Shown: positions 47,874 through 58,278 of the stretch, piece after piece
Layout of the letters: each line of letters opens with the position of its first letter
Position numbering within the stretch: position 1 is the stretch's first letter
From: Affinundibacterium amnicola
Lineage (GTDB): Bacteria > Pseudomonadota > Gammaproteobacteria > Burkholderiales > Burkholderiaceae_D
Length of the DNA: 64,000 nucleotides
Assembly (NCBI RefSeq): GCF_014284275.1
Contig: NZ_JACOFU010000007.1
Coordinates: 1-64,000 of the forward strand
Reading direction: 5' to 3'
Translations under genes and position numbers: made by a program
Notes under the pieces: model-generated
What the model was told of the DNA's origin: nothing
The model's input: only the letters and a program-made list of their open reading frames with translations
Databases searched by the model: none

Positions 47874-48845
47874 TCAGCGAACCAAACTTGCCAATTTCGA
47901 CACATCGCTGCCGTCACCACCAGCATTCAAGAATTTGTGCGGATTTTGTGGCACACCTTTAATCCTCACTTCGAAATGTAAGTGCGCACCCGTTGAACGT
48001 CCAGTTGAACCAATGTTGGCAATATGCTGACCACGTTTCACAATATCACCCACTTTTGCTAACAACTTCGACGCATGTGCGTAACGCGTCATCATATCGC
48101 CGCCATGATCAATTTCCAGCATATTGCCAAACTCAGGATGGTATTCTGCAGAAACCACCACGCCACCAGCGGCAGCAACAATTGGCGTTCCGTTAGGCGC
48201 AGAGAAATCCAATCCTTCATGAAAAGCAGTACGACCGGAAAATGGATCCAGCCGGCGACCAAAAGTGGAGGCGTTATAACCAACATTGACCGGAACAATT
48301 GTCGGCAATAATTTTGCTTGCAGCTTAAAGCTCATTAACTTCGACTCAACCACATTCAAATAATCAGAGCGATAACTAAGATCTTTGGATAACGCATCTA
48401 AGGAAGCTTGGAAATCTTGTAAATTTAAATCTGATTTCGGCACATCATTCAACACCTCTGCGCCGCCTCGGCCAGGCAGCTCTTTGAAATTAAACTCCTC
48501 TGGCTTCACGCCAGCCAATCCCTGAACTCGCTCTCCGAGTGCATCTAAGCGAATTAACTGTGCTTGCATTTCACCAATTTTGACCGCCATTGCTGCCAAA
48601 TTTTCTTTTAAATACTTATCATTGCTGCTCAAAGAGCCCGCGCTTGAGACTAGCATCGTCTGCGGTAAAATATTTTTAATCCAACCAGATTCGCTATCTG
48701 CAAACCTGGCGAACAGATTCATAAGTGAAAATGAAGCTAGCAATGCTAGCAATGTAAAAACCGACAGAAAAATGATCAGATGTGTCGATGACAAAGTCAC
48801 TGACTTTGCCTGGGTCAATCGTGAATGCATAATGATGACTTGCAT
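47874..48845 (-). CDS. M23-family (LytM) peptidoglycan endopeptidase, membrane-anchored
   Basis: ATG 48845 has GGAGG eight bases upstream. The 323-residue protein has one N-terminal membrane helix (about 22-46), a periplasmic stretch with a probable coiled coil (about 75-180), and a C-terminal LytM domain. The zinc-site residues are in place: His209 and Asp213 (HEGLDF), His257 (RYAHAS), His288 and His290 (GAHLHFEV). It is therefore probably an active endopeptidase, not an EnvC-type activator. It cuts peptide cross-links in the wall during growth or division. It is divergent from dciA. Confidence 0.92.
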   Translation of the reverse strand: MQVIIMHSRLTQAKSVTLSSTHLIIFLSVFTLLALLASFSLMNLFARFADSESGWIKNILPQTMLVSSAGSLSSNDKYLKENLAAMAVKIGEMQAQLIRLDALGERVQGLAGVKPEEFNFKELPGRGGAEVLNDVPKSDLNLQDFQASLDALSKDLSYRSDYLNVVESKLMSFKLQAKLLPTIVPVNVGYNASTFGRRLDPFSGRTAFHEGLDFSAPNGTPIVAAAGGVVVSAEYHPEFGNMLEIDHGGDMMTRYAHASKLLAKVGDIVKRGQHIANIGSTGRSTGAHLHFEVRIKGVPQNPHKFLNAGGDGSDVSKLASLVR

Positions 48846-48896
48846 TAACCGTTACCTCCGTGATCAACAAGTTTAAATTATGGTAATGTGCGCAAT

Positions 48897-49391
48897 ATGC
48901 AATCACCTCATCCAACTTACCGATTAAATGTCAAACGTGGCAAAAAGATGGCTCAGACCAATGAGATAGCGTCATTTTTAAGACATAACGACAAGCTATC
49001 TCCACTTTTACCGACAGTTAAGCGAAATATTTCGCTACAAAAAGAGTGCAAGAAAGCCTTGCCTGCAATCTTCGATGGCTGCGAGGTTTTGAACCTCAAT
49101 GAGGACCAACTGGTGATGTCGACGCCAAACGCCTCGATTGCCGCGAAATTAAAGCAACAATTGCCAAAATTGCAGGCACATTTGCAGCAAACAGGCTGGC
49201 AGATTAACGCAATCAAGATCAAAGTACAAGTCAAGCGCGCGATCGTTAAGCCAGATCCGATAAAGCAGGCAGTACTCACTGGCTCTGCCTTGAATGCATT
49301 TGAGGAACTAAAAAATAACTTAGAAACAACGCCGCAAAACGCAGAATTGAAAGCAGCACTTGCGCGATTACTTAATCGAAATCAGCGCTAA
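48897..49391 (+). CDS. dciA: DciA-family (DUF721) helicase-loading protein
   Basis: The 164-residue protein starts at ATG 48897; a GTG three codons earlier is equally possible. It carries the DUF721 pattern: basic N-terminus, FLRHNDKLSPLLPTVKR, and a KH-like domain (CEVLNLNEDQLVMSTPNASIAAKLKQQLPKLQAHLQ). DciA is the ancestral factor that helps load the DnaB helicase in bacteria without DnaC or DnaI. The position between an M23 peptidase and lpxC is common in betaproteobacteria. Confidence 0.85.
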   Translation: MQSPHPTYRLNVKRGKKMAQTNEIASFLRHNDKLSPLLPTVKRNISLQKECKKALPAIFDGCEVLNLNEDQLVMSTPNASIAAKLKQQLPKLQAHLQQTGWQINAIKIKVQVKRAIVKPDPIKQAVLTGSALNAFEELKNNLETTPQNAELKAALARLLNRNQR

Positions 49392-49422
49392 CACCGCCCA
49401 TTTACTTGCAAATAGCTGGAAT

Positions 49423-50358
49423 TTAATTGAAAGCCCACTCGCGCTCTTCTTGAAAAGCGTAGGTTTTTGGGGCAGATTTAATGTCATCAAAGGTCACGAT
49501 TTCATAAGCATCAGGTTGTGCTAACAACACACGTAGTAACTGATTATTTAATCCATGCCCCGATTTATGCGCGGTATAACTTGCCAAAAATGGGTGTCCG
49601 ATCAGATACAAATCACCGATCGCATCAAGAATTTTGTGTCGAACAAATTCATCGTCAAAACGTAAACCGTCCGCGTTAAGTATCCGATATTCGTCCATGA
49701 CGATGGCATTTTCCAGCGAACCACCACGCGCTAATCCAATTCCACGCAACATCTCGACATCTTGCATAAAGCCGAATGTCCGCGCGCGCGCTACGTCTTT
49801 TACATACGAGACCTGCTCAAAATCAACTTCAGCAGTTTGATTCGTTCCATCAACAGCTGGATGATTAAATTCTATAAAAAAATGTAACTTAAAACCGTCA
49901 TATGGTTCTAAGCGTGCCCACTTTTCTGATTTGCCACTTCCCTCACGAATTTCCACTGGCTTTAACACACGAATAAATTTTTTCGCAGCTTCTTGCTCTT
50001 GCATTCCAGCCTGCTGCAACAAGTACACAAATGACGAGGCCGAGCCATCCATAATTGGAATTTCTTCTGCACTCACATCAATATAAATATTATCAATACC
50101 CAGACCAGCGCAAGCAGAAAGTAGATGCTCAACAGTGGAAACCTTAGCGCCATCCTTCGTTAAAGTGGATGCCATTTTCGTATCGCCAATATTTAATGCG
50201 GTAGCAGGAAACACCACAGGCGGCAACAAATCAACGCGCGTAAATATAATCCCTGCATCGACTGGAGCGGGGCGAAGAGTCAGCGTAACCTTGGTTCCGG
50301 AATGCACACCGACACCAATAGTTTTAACTTCTTTTTGTATTGTTCTTTGCTTTAACAT
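49423..50358 (-). CDS. lpxC: UDP-3-O-acyl-N-acetylglucosamine deacetylase LpxC
   Basis: The 311-residue enzyme makes the first committed step of lipid A synthesis. The zinc ligands His78 (STVEHLLSA), His241 and Asp245 ([11 protein letters not shown]) are present with catalytic Glu77; other blocks are [13 protein letters not shown] and MDGSASSFV. It lies at the far end of the division cluster, after ftsZ and a peroxiredoxin gene, in the usual betaproteobacterial order. Confidence 0.98.
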   Translation of the reverse strand: MLKQRTIQKEVKTIGVGVHSGTKVTLTLRPAPVDAGIIFTRVDLLPPVVFPATALNIGDTKMASTLTKDGAKVSTVEHLLSACAGLGIDNIYIDVSAEEIPIMDGSASSFVYLLQQAGMQEQEAAKKFIRVLKPVEIREGSGKSEKWARLEPYDGFKLHFFIEFNHPAVDGTNQTAEVDFEQVSYVKDVARARTFGFMQDVEMLRGIGLARGGSLENAIVMDEYRILNADGLRFDDEFVRHKILDAIGDLYLIGHPFLASYTAHKSGHGLNNQLLRVLLAQPDAYEIVTFDDIKSAPKTYAFQEEREWAFN

Positions 50359-50430
50359 GCTGAGATTATAAATCGCAAAACAAATTCACGCAGAGAATTC
50401 ATTACGGACGTACAAGATTGGGTTTGATCA

Positions 50431-50465
50431 AAAAAAATGCGCATCAGGCTGACGCGCATTTTCTG
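50431..50465 (-). terminator. Terminator behind the peroxiredoxin gene
   Basis: On the minus strand AAAATGCGC and GCGCATTTT pair around an 11-base loop, followed by more T. It separates the peroxiredoxin gene from lpxC. Confidence 0.85.
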
Positions 50466-50492
50466 TATCAAACGACAGTAATTTTTGGCAAA

Positions 50493-50999
50493 TTAAGCTA
50501 GTTGTGCCAACATCGTTTCTGCATTCGAAACCGCAAAATTGCCGCCTTCTTCGATGTTCAAATGCTTAACCACGCCATCAACGACCACCATAGAATAACG
50601 CTGAGAACGAACACCCATACCAAACTTGCTGAAGTCAGCATCGAGACCCAATGCTTTACTGAAAGCTGCATTGCCATCAGCCATCATACGTACCACGCCA
50701 GTTGCTTTTTGATCGCGACCCCAAGCACCCATAACGAAGGCATCGTTCACGGAAATACACCAAATTTCATCAACACCCTTGGCTTTTAATGCGGCTGCAT
50801 GTTCTACATAACCAGGCACATGTTTCGCAGAGCAGGTTGGTGTGTAGGCACCAGGCAATCCAAAAATCGCAATCGTTTTACCTTTAGTAAGTTCCGCTAC
50901 ATCAAAGGTATTCGGGCCTAATGAACAGCCTTCTGATTCGACTTCGATAAATTCAGCCAGACTACCCGCAGGTAATTTGTCACCAATCTTGATGCTCAT
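50493..50999 (-). CDS. Peroxiredoxin, Prx5/type II
   Basis: The 168-residue protein has the Prx5 active-site block PGAYTPTCS with peroxidatic Cys56, preceded by a conserved FGLPG. The C-terminal region SQRYSMVVVDGVVKHLNIEEGG is typical. Other cysteines, Cys25 and the Cys in EIWCISV, exist, but which one resolves the disulfide is not certain. It reduces peroxides, probably with glutathione/glutaredoxin. Its place between ftsZ and lpxC is conserved in related bacteria; a link to cell division is not shown. Confidence 0.93.
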   Translation of the reverse strand: MSIKIGDKLPAGSLAEFIEVESEGCSLGPNTFDVAELTKGKTIAIFGLPGAYTPTCSAKHVPGYVEHAAALKAKGVDEIWCISVNDAFVMGAWGRDQKATGVVRMMADGNAAFSKALGLDADFSKFGMGVRSQRYSMVVVDGVVKHLNIEEGGNFAVSNAETMLAQLA

Positions 51000-51100
51000 A
51001 ATGAACTCCCTAAAAATTAAAATATGTGAATTTTCGCCCGATCATTTGCTGATGCAGGAAAGTATGCAAGTATGCCCTAAAGAAAAAAAATTTGCAGAAA

Positions 51101-51135
51101 GCAAAACGCCAGTCACTTGACTGGCGTTTTGCTTG
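51101..51135 (-). terminator. Terminator behind ftsZ
   Basis: GCAAAACGCCAGTC and GACTGGCGTTTTGC form a perfect 14-bp stem with loop ACTT (51101-51132). Downstream on the minus strand the sequence is T-rich. It closes the dcw transcript. Confidence 0.9.
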
Positions 51136-51165
51136 ATTCTGAACTAGCTAACTTAGTAGACTTAC

Positions 51166-52365
51166 TCAATCAGCCTGCTTACGCAAAAATGCTGGAATAT
51201 CATAAGTTTCCATACCATTTTTTTCCAATGCACGAACTTGCTCAGTTGCAGAATGACGCCAAACCGCTGGCTTGGTCAAACTATCAAAACCAGCGCTCAC
51301 AGAACTGGTTGTTTTGCTAGCCGTCGTAGTCATCGCAGGACTTGCCATCATCACTGGCTCGTCATTCGTACCGGTACGTAACATCGGCGTTTGCACCAAC
51401 TGGATATTTTTCTTGCCGCGTCCCAAACCAGTTGCGACAACAGTGACGCGAATCTCATCACCCATCGTATCGTCGTAAGCAATACCTTGCGCAATCGAAG
51501 CATCCGGTGCAGCAAACGCACGCACCGCCGCCATTACTTCTTTAATTTCTTTACCTTTCAAACCACGGCTCGCAGTAACGTTCACCAAAACACCGCGCGC
51601 GCCAGATAAATCAATACCATCCAATAATGGTGAGGCGACCGCCTGTTCCGCTGCGATACGTGCACGATCAACACCTGATGCTGTCGCCGTTCCCATCATC
51701 GCTTTACCTTGCTCACCCATAATGGTTTTCACGTCATTGAAATCGACGTTGATATGGCCTGGTACGTTAATGATTTCTGCGATACCTGCAACCGCATTAT
51801 TCAAAACATTATCAGCGTGACCCAACCACTCGATCATGCTGTCGTCTTCGTAAATCTCCTCGAGTTTTTCATTCAAGATGATGATCAAAGAATCGACATG
51901 CTTAGACAAAGCTTCTAAACCTTCGTCAGCGATATCCATACATTTCTTACCTTCGTAAGAGAATGGTTTAGACACAACCGCTACTGTTAATGCGCCTTGT
52001 TCTTTCGCGATTTGTGCAACTACTGGTGCAGCACCAGTGCCTGTACCACCGCCCATACCCGCTGCGATAAATACCATGTGTGCGCCACGCAAAGCATCTT
52101 CAATACGCGTACGGGACTCTTCAGCCAACTGACGACCCACCTCAGGCTTCATCCCTGCACCAAGACCTGTTTCACCAATCTGGATCACATTGTGTGCACC
52201 AGATTGTGTCAATGCCTGCGCATCTGTATTTGCAGCGATGAACTCAACGCCAGAAACACCTTTGTTAATCATATGCTGTACGGCATTACCACCTGCGCCA
52301 CCGACACCAACGACTTTGATCACTGTGCCCTGCGTAGCGTTATCGACCATATCGAACTCCATCAT
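51166..52365 (-). CDS. ftsZ: Cell division GTPase FtsZ
   Basis: The 399-residue tubulin homologue has the GTP-binding T4 loop GGGTGTG (105-111), the N-terminal VVGVGGAGGNA and the T7 loop region (NVDFNDVKTIM). The conserved C-terminal peptide DIPAFLRKQAD binds FtsA and ZipA. A GGGGGA ribosome-binding site precedes tandem ATG codons at 52365 and 52362. FtsZ builds the division ring. It is the last gene of the cell-division series and is followed by a strong terminator. Confidence 0.98.
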   Translation of the reverse strand: MMEFDMVDNATQGTVIKVVGVGGAGGNAVQHMINKGVSGVEFIAANTDAQALTQSGAHNVIQIGETGLGAGMKPEVGRQLAEESRTRIEDALRGAHMVFIAAGMGGGTGTGAAPVVAQIAKEQGALTVAVVSKPFSYEGKKCMDIADEGLEALSKHVDSLIIILNEKLEEIYEDDSMIEWLGHADNVLNNAVAGIAEIINVPGHINVDFNDVKTIMGEQGKAMMGTATASGVDRARIAAEQAVASPLLDGIDLSGARGVLVNVTASRGLKGKEIKEVMAAVRAFAAPDASIAQGIAYDDTMGDEIRVTVVATGLGRGKKNIQLVQTPMLRTGTNDEPVMMASPAMTTTASKTTSSVSAGFDSLTKPAVWRHSATEQVRALEKNGMETYDIPAFLRKQAD

Positions 52366-52543
52366 GAATCCCCCAAGTAGGCAGTTTTCAGTCGCTAATC
52401 CTCACACTATGTGATGCCTAGCGAATGAAAACTGTATTTCGCAACATTATAAAATGATTGCAGCAAATTGTCGTAAAAAATCTGCTACAAATCGCCTCAT
52501 TTCATCTATAAAGAAACACTATTTTTCAAAACAAAAAATGGAA

Positions 52544-53776
52544 TTAGAAATTCCCTTGAAACCATTCCTTCATACGCTGCCAAACTGCACTCGCCGAACC
52601 CGCCTGACGCGTCACAATATGACCTCGTAAGTACTGCTTCTTCGCTTCCAACAACAAACCTAAGACCGTTGCATAACGCGGACTACGAACGACATCCGCC
52701 AATTGACCTGAATACGCCGGCATCCCTAAACGCGCAGGCTTTAAGAAAATGTCTTCGGCCATTTCAACCATGCCTTGCATGGTTGAAGAACCACCGGTTA
52801 ACACAATGCCCGATGAGAGGACATCTTCATAACCAGATTCACGCACCACTTGGTGTACCAATGCAAATAGCTCTTCCACACGCGGCTCTATTACTGCAGC
52901 GAGCGCCTGCCGCGACAGAGATCTTGGACCACGATCACCTAAGCCCGGCACTTCCAAAGTATCTGCTGGATCAGCCAACACTTGCTTGGCGACGCCAAAA
53001 CGAATTTTGATTTCTTCTGCTTCTGAAGTTGGCGTGCGCAATGCCATCGCGATGTCATTGGTGATTTGATCGCCAGCAATTGGAATCACAGCAGTGTGGC
53101 GAATCGAACCTTCACTGAACACTGCAACGTCTGTTGTTCCACCACCGATGTCGATCAACACCACACCTAATTCTTTTTCGTCGTTGGTCAACACCGCATC
53201 CGCAGAAGCCATCGGTTGCAAAATCAAATCAGATACTTCCAAGCCGCAACGACGCACGCACTTCACAATGTTCTGAACAGCCGACACTGCGCCCGTCACA
53301 ATATGCACTTTCACTTCCAATCGAATGCCGCTCATGCCGATTGGTTCACGCACATCATCTTGACTATCAACGATAAATTCTTGTGGCAAGGTATGCAGTA
53401 ATTGCTGATCGGTAGGAATATTCACGGCCTTCGCGGTTTCAATCACGCGCGACACATCCGCTGCGGTCACTTCTTTATCTTTGATCGCCACCATGCCACT
53501 GGAATTAAAACTACGAATATGACTACCTGCAATACCTGTGTACACAGTGCGAATTTTGCAGTCAGCCATCAGTTCAGCTTCTTCCAATGCGCGCTGAATT
53601 GATTCGACAGTCGCTTCAATATTGACGACTACGCCCTTCTTTAACCCTTTCGACTCATGCTGACCCAAGCCAATCACCTCATGGCGCCCATCGGGCATCA
53701 CTTCAGCAACAACCGCCACAATTTTCGATGTGCCGATATCGAGGCCAACGATCAGGTTCTTTGCGTCTTTTGTCAT
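52544..53776 (-). CDS. ftsA: Cell division protein FtsA
   Basis: The 410-residue actin-like protein has phosphate-1 (VGLDIGTSKIVAVV), phosphate-2 (GVVLIDIGGGTTDVAVF) and adenosine motifs (GIVLTGGSSTMQGM). The C-terminal amphipathic helix (SAVWQRMKEWFQGNF) tethers it to the membrane. It links the FtsZ ring to later division proteins. A 178-base gap separates it from ftsZ. Confidence 0.98.
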   Translation of the reverse strand: MTKDAKNLIVGLDIGTSKIVAVVAEVMPDGRHEVIGLGQHESKGLKKGVVVNIEATVESIQRALEEAELMADCKIRTVYTGIAGSHIRSFNSSGMVAIKDKEVTAADVSRVIETAKAVNIPTDQQLLHTLPQEFIVDSQDDVREPIGMSGIRLEVKVHIVTGAVSAVQNIVKCVRRCGLEVSDLILQPMASADAVLTNDEKELGVVLIDIGGGTTDVAVFSEGSIRHTAVIPIAGDQITNDIAMALRTPTSEAEEIKIRFGVAKQVLADPADTLEVPGLGDRGPRSLSRQALAAVIEPRVEELFALVHQVVRESGYEDVLSSGIVLTGGSSTMQGMVEMAEDIFLKPARLGMPAYSGQLADVVRSPRYATVLGLLLEAKKQYLRGHIVTRQAGSASAVWQRMKEWFQGNF

Positions 53777-53892
53777 AGTCTTCCACTTACGTATTTAAGG
53801 TACTCGTTCTCGTAGGTAGTATTGATTCAATTATTCAACAACTACTTACCACCATATTTAGTGACTCACGTCCCAACTCAACTACTCACTCA

Positions 53893-53928
53893 ACTGCTAG
53901 CTCGGCTACTAGCTCAGCTACTAGCTCA
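53893..53928. repeat. Three 12-bp tandem repeats between ftsQ and ftsA
   Basis: Two exact copies of GCTACTAGCTCA (53905-53916, 53917-53928) follow one degenerate copy (ACTGCTAGCTCG, 53893-53904). The ACTCA-rich sequence before them extends the low-complexity stretch. It lies in the 172-base gap after the ftsQ stop, just before ftsA on the minus strand. Confidence 0.8.
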
Positions 53929-53948
53929 CTTACTTGTTGACCCGTCGC

Positions 53949-54722
53949 TCATTTGGCAACAGGCTTATTTCCTAAACCAAATCCACCACTACCAGATTGC
54001 AATGCTAAGCCGTTTGGATAACGCATATCGACACTGATAATCCTATCCTGCAAGCGCGTAACTAACTGAGGATAGACTTTAATTAATTGATCAACACGTC
54101 GTTTCAATCCACCCTGATCCTGCACCTTGCCCAACTCCACACGCAATCCATTATTCAACACGACCGTCCAGGCATATCGACTAGAGTAAGCAACTTCCTC
54201 AGGCTCCAGATTGATGCTGGCAAACCAGTCTTTGAATTGACGATATTGCGCAATCACCTCTTTCTCACTACCCTCAGGGCCGATAAAACCAACCAATTCT
54301 GTGTCTTCTTCTGCTTCGGCCAAATTCGCTGTGAACACATCGCCTGCAGTGGAGATTAATCGCCCATCTTCACCCCAAGTTCCCAGCACTTCATGCTCTT
54401 CCAACGACACCAACAATTTATCTGGCCACACTCTTTGTACGCTTGCTCTTCGCACCCATGGCACGGATTCAAATGCCAATCTGACTTGATCCAAATTTGT
54501 CGTAAAAAAGTTTCCTTTGATTTTAGGTAGCGCCTGATCACGTATCGTCAATGCATTCACATGCCGCAATTCTCTTTTTTGATCACCTTCAACTCGCACT
54601 GTATGCAAAGAAAATATAGGCCGTTGAATCACCCACCAAACACCCGACGCAAGCAAGACTAGCAGCACCAAACCGAATAAGGCATTAGCGATTGCATTGA
54701 GCAGCTTTGCGTCTTGCCACAT
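53949..54722 (-). CDS. ftsQ: Cell division protein FtsQ
   Basis: The 257-residue protein has one membrane helix (about 14-33), a POTRA domain (FSLHTVRVEGDQKRELRHVN, ESVPWVRRASVQRVWPDKL) and the FtsQ beta domain. It recruits FtsB and FtsL in the periplasm. The ddl gene lies 30 bases upstream on the same strand. Motifs and length fit FtsQ. Confidence 0.96.
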   Translation of the reverse strand: MWQDAKLLNAIANALFGLVLLVLLASGVWWVIQRPIFSLHTVRVEGDQKRELRHVNALTIRDQALPKIKGNFFTTNLDQVRLAFESVPWVRRASVQRVWPDKLLVSLEEHEVLGTWGEDGRLISTAGDVFTANLAEAEEDTELVGFIGPEGSEKEVIAQYRQFKDWFASINLEPEEVAYSSRYAWTVVLNNGLRVELGKVQDQGGLKRRVDQLIKVYPQLVTRLQDRIISVDMRYPNGLALQSGSGGFGLGNKPVAK

Positions 54723-54752
54723 AAAATCAGTATCTACTTTCTACGCAATCAA

Positions 54753-55697
54753 TTATTCTGAGTCAGTCGCAGTTTTCAAACGCGCTGTCTTCAAAATTTC
54801 TATACAAACATCTTCATAACTCATACCCGCCGCCTTCGCCGCCATCGGTACTAAGGAATGGCCAGTCATACCAGGAGAAGTATTAATCTCAATCAGAAAT
54901 GGTTTGTTATCGCTAGCACGTAGTAACACATCGATGCGTGCCCAGCCTTCACAATTCACTGCACGATAAGCCTCTTCACACATGGTCTTAATTTCTTGTG
55001 TCAATGCCTCATCGATAGGTGCCGGACATAAATATTTAGTGTCATCGGTAAAATATTTATTTTGATAATCGTAGTTACCATCAGGTGCAACAATTTCTAT
55101 CAGTGGCAATGCATAAGCACCTGCACCGCGTCCTAATACTGCGACGGTCAACTCACGTCCTTGAATAAATTCTTCCGCCAACACTTCTTCATCAAACTTG
55201 GCAGCCAATTGATACGCCGCTGGCAAGACATCTGCACTAGTGACTTTCGTGATGCCGATCGTTGAACCTTCATGCGGTGGTTTGACGATCAGCGGCAAAC
55301 CTAATTGATCGGCAACTTTGCTCAAATCTGTAGACGCATTCAGTACCGCATATTTAGGCGTCGTCAATGCGTGATACAACCAGATCTTCTTAGTGAAAAT
55401 CTTGTCCATTGCCACCGATGATGCCATTACACCACTACCGGTGTAGGGAATACCCAACTGCTCCAAAGCCCCTTGCAAACTACCGTCTTCACCATAGCGT
55501 CCATGTAATGCGATAAACACGCGATCAAATTTTTCTGCGGCGAGATCTGCCAAACTGCGTTCAGCTGGATCAAAACCATGTGCATCGACGCCACGACTTT
55601 TCAGCGCATTCAAGACACCTGTGCCAGACATGATGGAAACTTCGCGCTCTGCTGAGCGACCACCGAACAACACACCAACTTTGCCTAGTTCTTTCAT
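54753..55697 (-). CDS. ddl: D-alanine--D-alanine ligase
   Basis: ATG 55697 with GGATG upstream gives 314 residues; a TTG at 55712 is rejected. ATP-grasp enzyme that makes the D-Ala-D-Ala dipeptide for MurF. Family blocks are [41 protein letters not shown] and [17 protein letters not shown] with the metal-binding Glu and Asn. It sits between murC and ftsQ, as is typical of DdlB in the dcw cluster. Confidence 0.97.
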   Translation of the reverse strand: MKELGKVGVLFGGRSAEREVSIMSGTGVLNALKSRGVDAHGFDPAERSLADLAAEKFDRVFIALHGRYGEDGSLQGALEQLGIPYTGSGVMASSVAMDKIFTKKIWLYHALTTPKYAVLNASTDLSKVADQLGLPLIVKPPHEGSTIGITKVTSADVLPAAYQLAAKFDEEVLAEEFIQGRELTVAVLGRGAGAYALPLIEIVAPDGNYDYQNKYFTDDTKYLCPAPIDEALTQEIKTMCEEAYRAVNCEGWARIDVLLRASDNKPFLIEINTSPGMTGHSLVPMAAKAAGMSYEDVCIEILKTARLKTATDSE

Positions 55698-55746
55698 TTT
55701 GTATTCATCCAATTCAATAATTTATTTAGTGATTTTTTACACCGCT

Positions 55747-57129
55747 CTATTTGCCCGCGAGTTTTCCTGGTACGGTACTAATCGATCCTGCACCCATCAC
55801 GATCAAGACATCGCCGTCACCTAGCATTTGTCGCAATGCATCAGGCATGTCTTGCATATTCTCTACAAAAATTGGTTCGACTTTACCCAGCACACGCAAA
55901 GCTCTGGTCATCGCACGGCCATCCGCAGCGACGATAGGTGCTTCGCCTGCCGCATACACTTCCGCTAAAACAACGGCATCTGCGGTCGACATCACTTTCA
56001 CAAAATCTTCAAACAAATCACGCGTACGGGTATAACGGTGCGGCTGAAATGCCAGCACCAAACGACGACCTGGATAAGCACCGCGCGCTGCCGCCAAAGT
56101 AGCCGCCATTTCGACTGGATGATGACCGTAATCATCCACTAAGGCGAAATGTCCACCGTTTTCCAAAGCAATTTCGCCATAACGTGTAAAGCGGCGACCA
56201 ACACCATTAAATTCACTTAATGCTTTTTGTGTCGCGCTATCTTCAACACCCACTTCACGCGCAATCGCAATCGCCGCGCAAGCATTTTGCACATTGTGCA
56301 TACCGGGTTGATTCAAACTCACTTGCATGTCGGCATAGCCTTTTTGCACTACGGTGAAATGCATCTTGCCATTCGCCGCACTGGCGTTAATCGCGCGCAC
56401 TTCCGCTTCTTCGTGAAAACCGTAAGTCACAATTGTCTTGGTGATTTTTGGCATGATCTCGCGAATATTGGGATCATCCATACACAACATGGCGACGCCG
56501 TAAAATGGCAAACGCAAAGTAAAATCGACGAACGCTTGTTTCAATTTCGCGAAATCGTGATCATAGGTTTCCATATGATCCGCATCAATATTCGTGATGA
56601 CTTCAATCACTGGTAATAAATTCAAAAACGAAGCATCCGATTCATCTGCTTCTGCCACAATGTACTGGCCACTACCAAGTTTCGCGTTGGCGCCCGCGCT
56701 ATTAAGTAATCCACCGATGACGAAGGTAGGATCTAAACCGCCCTCGGCCAAAATACTCGCGACCAAACTCGTGGTCGTCGTCTTACCATGGGTGCCAGCA
56801 ATCGCGATGCCGCTTTTCAAACGCATTAATTCCGTCAACATCAAAGCGCGTGGCACGATAGGAATATGTTTCTCACGTGCGGCGATTACTTCTGGGTTAT
56901 CGGCTTTGACAGCAGTTGAGGTAACAACAGCATCCGCGCCTTCGATATTTTCTGCGGCATGACCGACTGTCACTTTCGCACCCAAGCTTGCTAAACGCTG
57001 TGAAGCGACATTACTACTCAGGTCAGATCCTGAAATCACATAACCCAGATTCAATAGCACTTCGGCGATGCCACTCATACCTGAGCCACCGATACCGACA
57101 AAATGTAAGTGCTTCACTTTATGTTTCAT
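55747..57129 (-). CDS. murC: UDP-N-acetylmuramate--L-alanine ligase MurC
   Basis: The 460-residue Mur ligase adds L-alanine to UDP-MurNAc. It shows the UDP-binding Rossmann motif [18 protein letters not shown] loop [10 protein letters not shown] (111-120), EADESDASF, and [11 protein letters not shown] before the C-terminal domain. It lies 45 bases after murG in the same orientation. Confidence 0.98.
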   Translation of the reverse strand: MKHKVKHLHFVGIGGSGMSGIAEVLLNLGYVISGSDLSSNVASQRLASLGAKVTVGHAAENIEGADAVVTSTAVKADNPEVIAAREKHIPIVPRALMLTELMRLKSGIAIAGTHGKTTTTSLVASILAEGGLDPTFVIGGLLNSAGANAKLGSGQYIVAEADESDASFLNLLPVIEVITNIDADHMETYDHDFAKLKQAFVDFTLRLPFYGVAMLCMDDPNIREIMPKITKTIVTYGFHEEAEVRAINASAANGKMHFTVVQKGYADMQVSLNQPGMHNVQNACAAIAIAREVGVEDSATQKALSEFNGVGRRFTRYGEIALENGGHFALVDDYGHHPVEMAATLAAARGAYPGRRLVLAFQPHRYTRTRDLFEDFVKVMSTADAVVLAEVYAAGEAPIVAADGRAMTRALRVLGKVEPIFVENMQDMPDALRQMLGDGDVLIVMGAGSISTVPGKLAGK

Positions 57130-57174
57130 AATTCTCTCGTTGAACCTAATAATTTCTTACGTTTTTTTGTACAC

Positions 57175-58278
57175 TTATTGCGCCAAATTTTCTAATATCG
57201 TCGCTATCGTTTGATTCGCATCGCGCTTGCCCATTTGATAGGCCGCTTGTGCCAACTGCAAACATCGTTCACGCTGCATACTTTGTATCAACTCTGCTAA
57301 TCGCTGCGCGCTCAATTCGGTTTGTGGCAAATGAATCGCGCCACCCGCTTGACTCAACCACTCCGCGTTCGCTTTTTGATGCGAAGTACTAGATGCCACC
57401 AATGGCACCAAGACACTAGCAACGCCAACTGCGGTCAATTCCGATACCGTGATCGCGCCAGCACGACAAATCACCAAATCGGCATCGGCATAACGACGCG
57501 GCATGTCGTGAATAAAATCCAAAACTTCTGCTTCCACCTTTTGCGCGGCATAGCGTTGGCACAAAGCTTCTACATGTTGTTTTCCAGATTGATGCGCGAC
57601 ATGTGGACGCTGATCTTCTGGAATTAATGCAAGTGCATCAGGTACCGCTTCATTGAGTACTCGCGCGCCGAGACTTCCGCCGACGACTAAAATTTTCAAA
57701 GGTCCTTGATGCTGTGCGTAACGCTCTTCTGGCATTCCCAACTCAGTCATTTCACGACGTATCGGATTACCAGTAAAAACAAATTTCTGCTCTTGCATAG
57801 GCGCATTGGAAGGCAAACCAAACATCAGTTTTTTCGCAAATGACTTCAATGCTTTATTCGACAACAACAAAGGTGCATCGGCATTCATCAATGCCATAGG
57901 CTTACCCAATAATGCGCTACTAATACCACCCGGCACCGTGACATAACCGCCCATACCCAACACCACATCGGGTTGACGTTTGCTCACAATACGTAAGCAT
58001 GAGAAAAAACTCGCTACCAACTTGAACGCGCCAGTAATGCTATGTCGCAAACCTTTACCGCGCAGACCAGTAAAATCTAATTGATCCATCGCGATTCCAT
58101 GCTTGGCAACGATCTCGCCTTCCATACCAGTCTTGGTTCCGAGCCACGACACTGTCCACCCGCGTTGCTGCATTTCGGCGGCGATTGCCAAGCCAGGAAA
58201 AATATGTCCGCCGGTACCGGCTGCCATAATCAATAAATGTTTTTTCTTATTCGCCGACATTACATCTTTGCTCGTCAT
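57175..58278 (-). CDS. murG: UDP-N-acetylglucosamine transferase MurG
   Basis: The 367-residue GT28 glycosyltransferase turns lipid I into lipid II at the cytoplasmic face. The N-terminal glycine-rich loop is MAAGTGGHIFPGLAIA, followed by VLGMGGYVTVPGG. The donor domain has VVGGSLGARVLN and CRAGAITVSEL. Its ATG overlaps the ftsW stop by four bases (ATGA). All key motifs are intact. Confidence 0.98.
   Translation of the reverse strand: MTSKDVMSANKKKHLLIMAAGTGGHIFPGLAIAAEMQQRGWTVSWLGTKTGMEGEIVAKHGIAMDQLDFTGLRGKGLRHSITGAFKLVASFFSCLRIVSKRQPDVVLGMGGYVTVPGGISSALLGKPMALMNADAPLLLSNKALKSFAKKLMFGLPSNAPMQEQKFVFTGNPIRREMTELGMPEERYAQHQGPLKILVVGGSLGARVLNEAVPDALALIPEDQRPHVAHQSGKQHVEALCQRYAAQKVEAEVLDFIHDMPRRYADADLVICRAGAITVSELTAVGVASVLVPLVASSTSHQKANAEWLSQAGGAIHLPQTELSAQRLAELIQSMQRERCLQLAQAAYQMGKRDANQTIATILENLAQ

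Noticed and set aside
50493-50999. Peroxiredoxin gene between ftsZ and lpxC as an odd insertion
   Set aside because: A gene at this place is common in betaproteobacteria as far as I know, and nothing in base use marks it as foreign.
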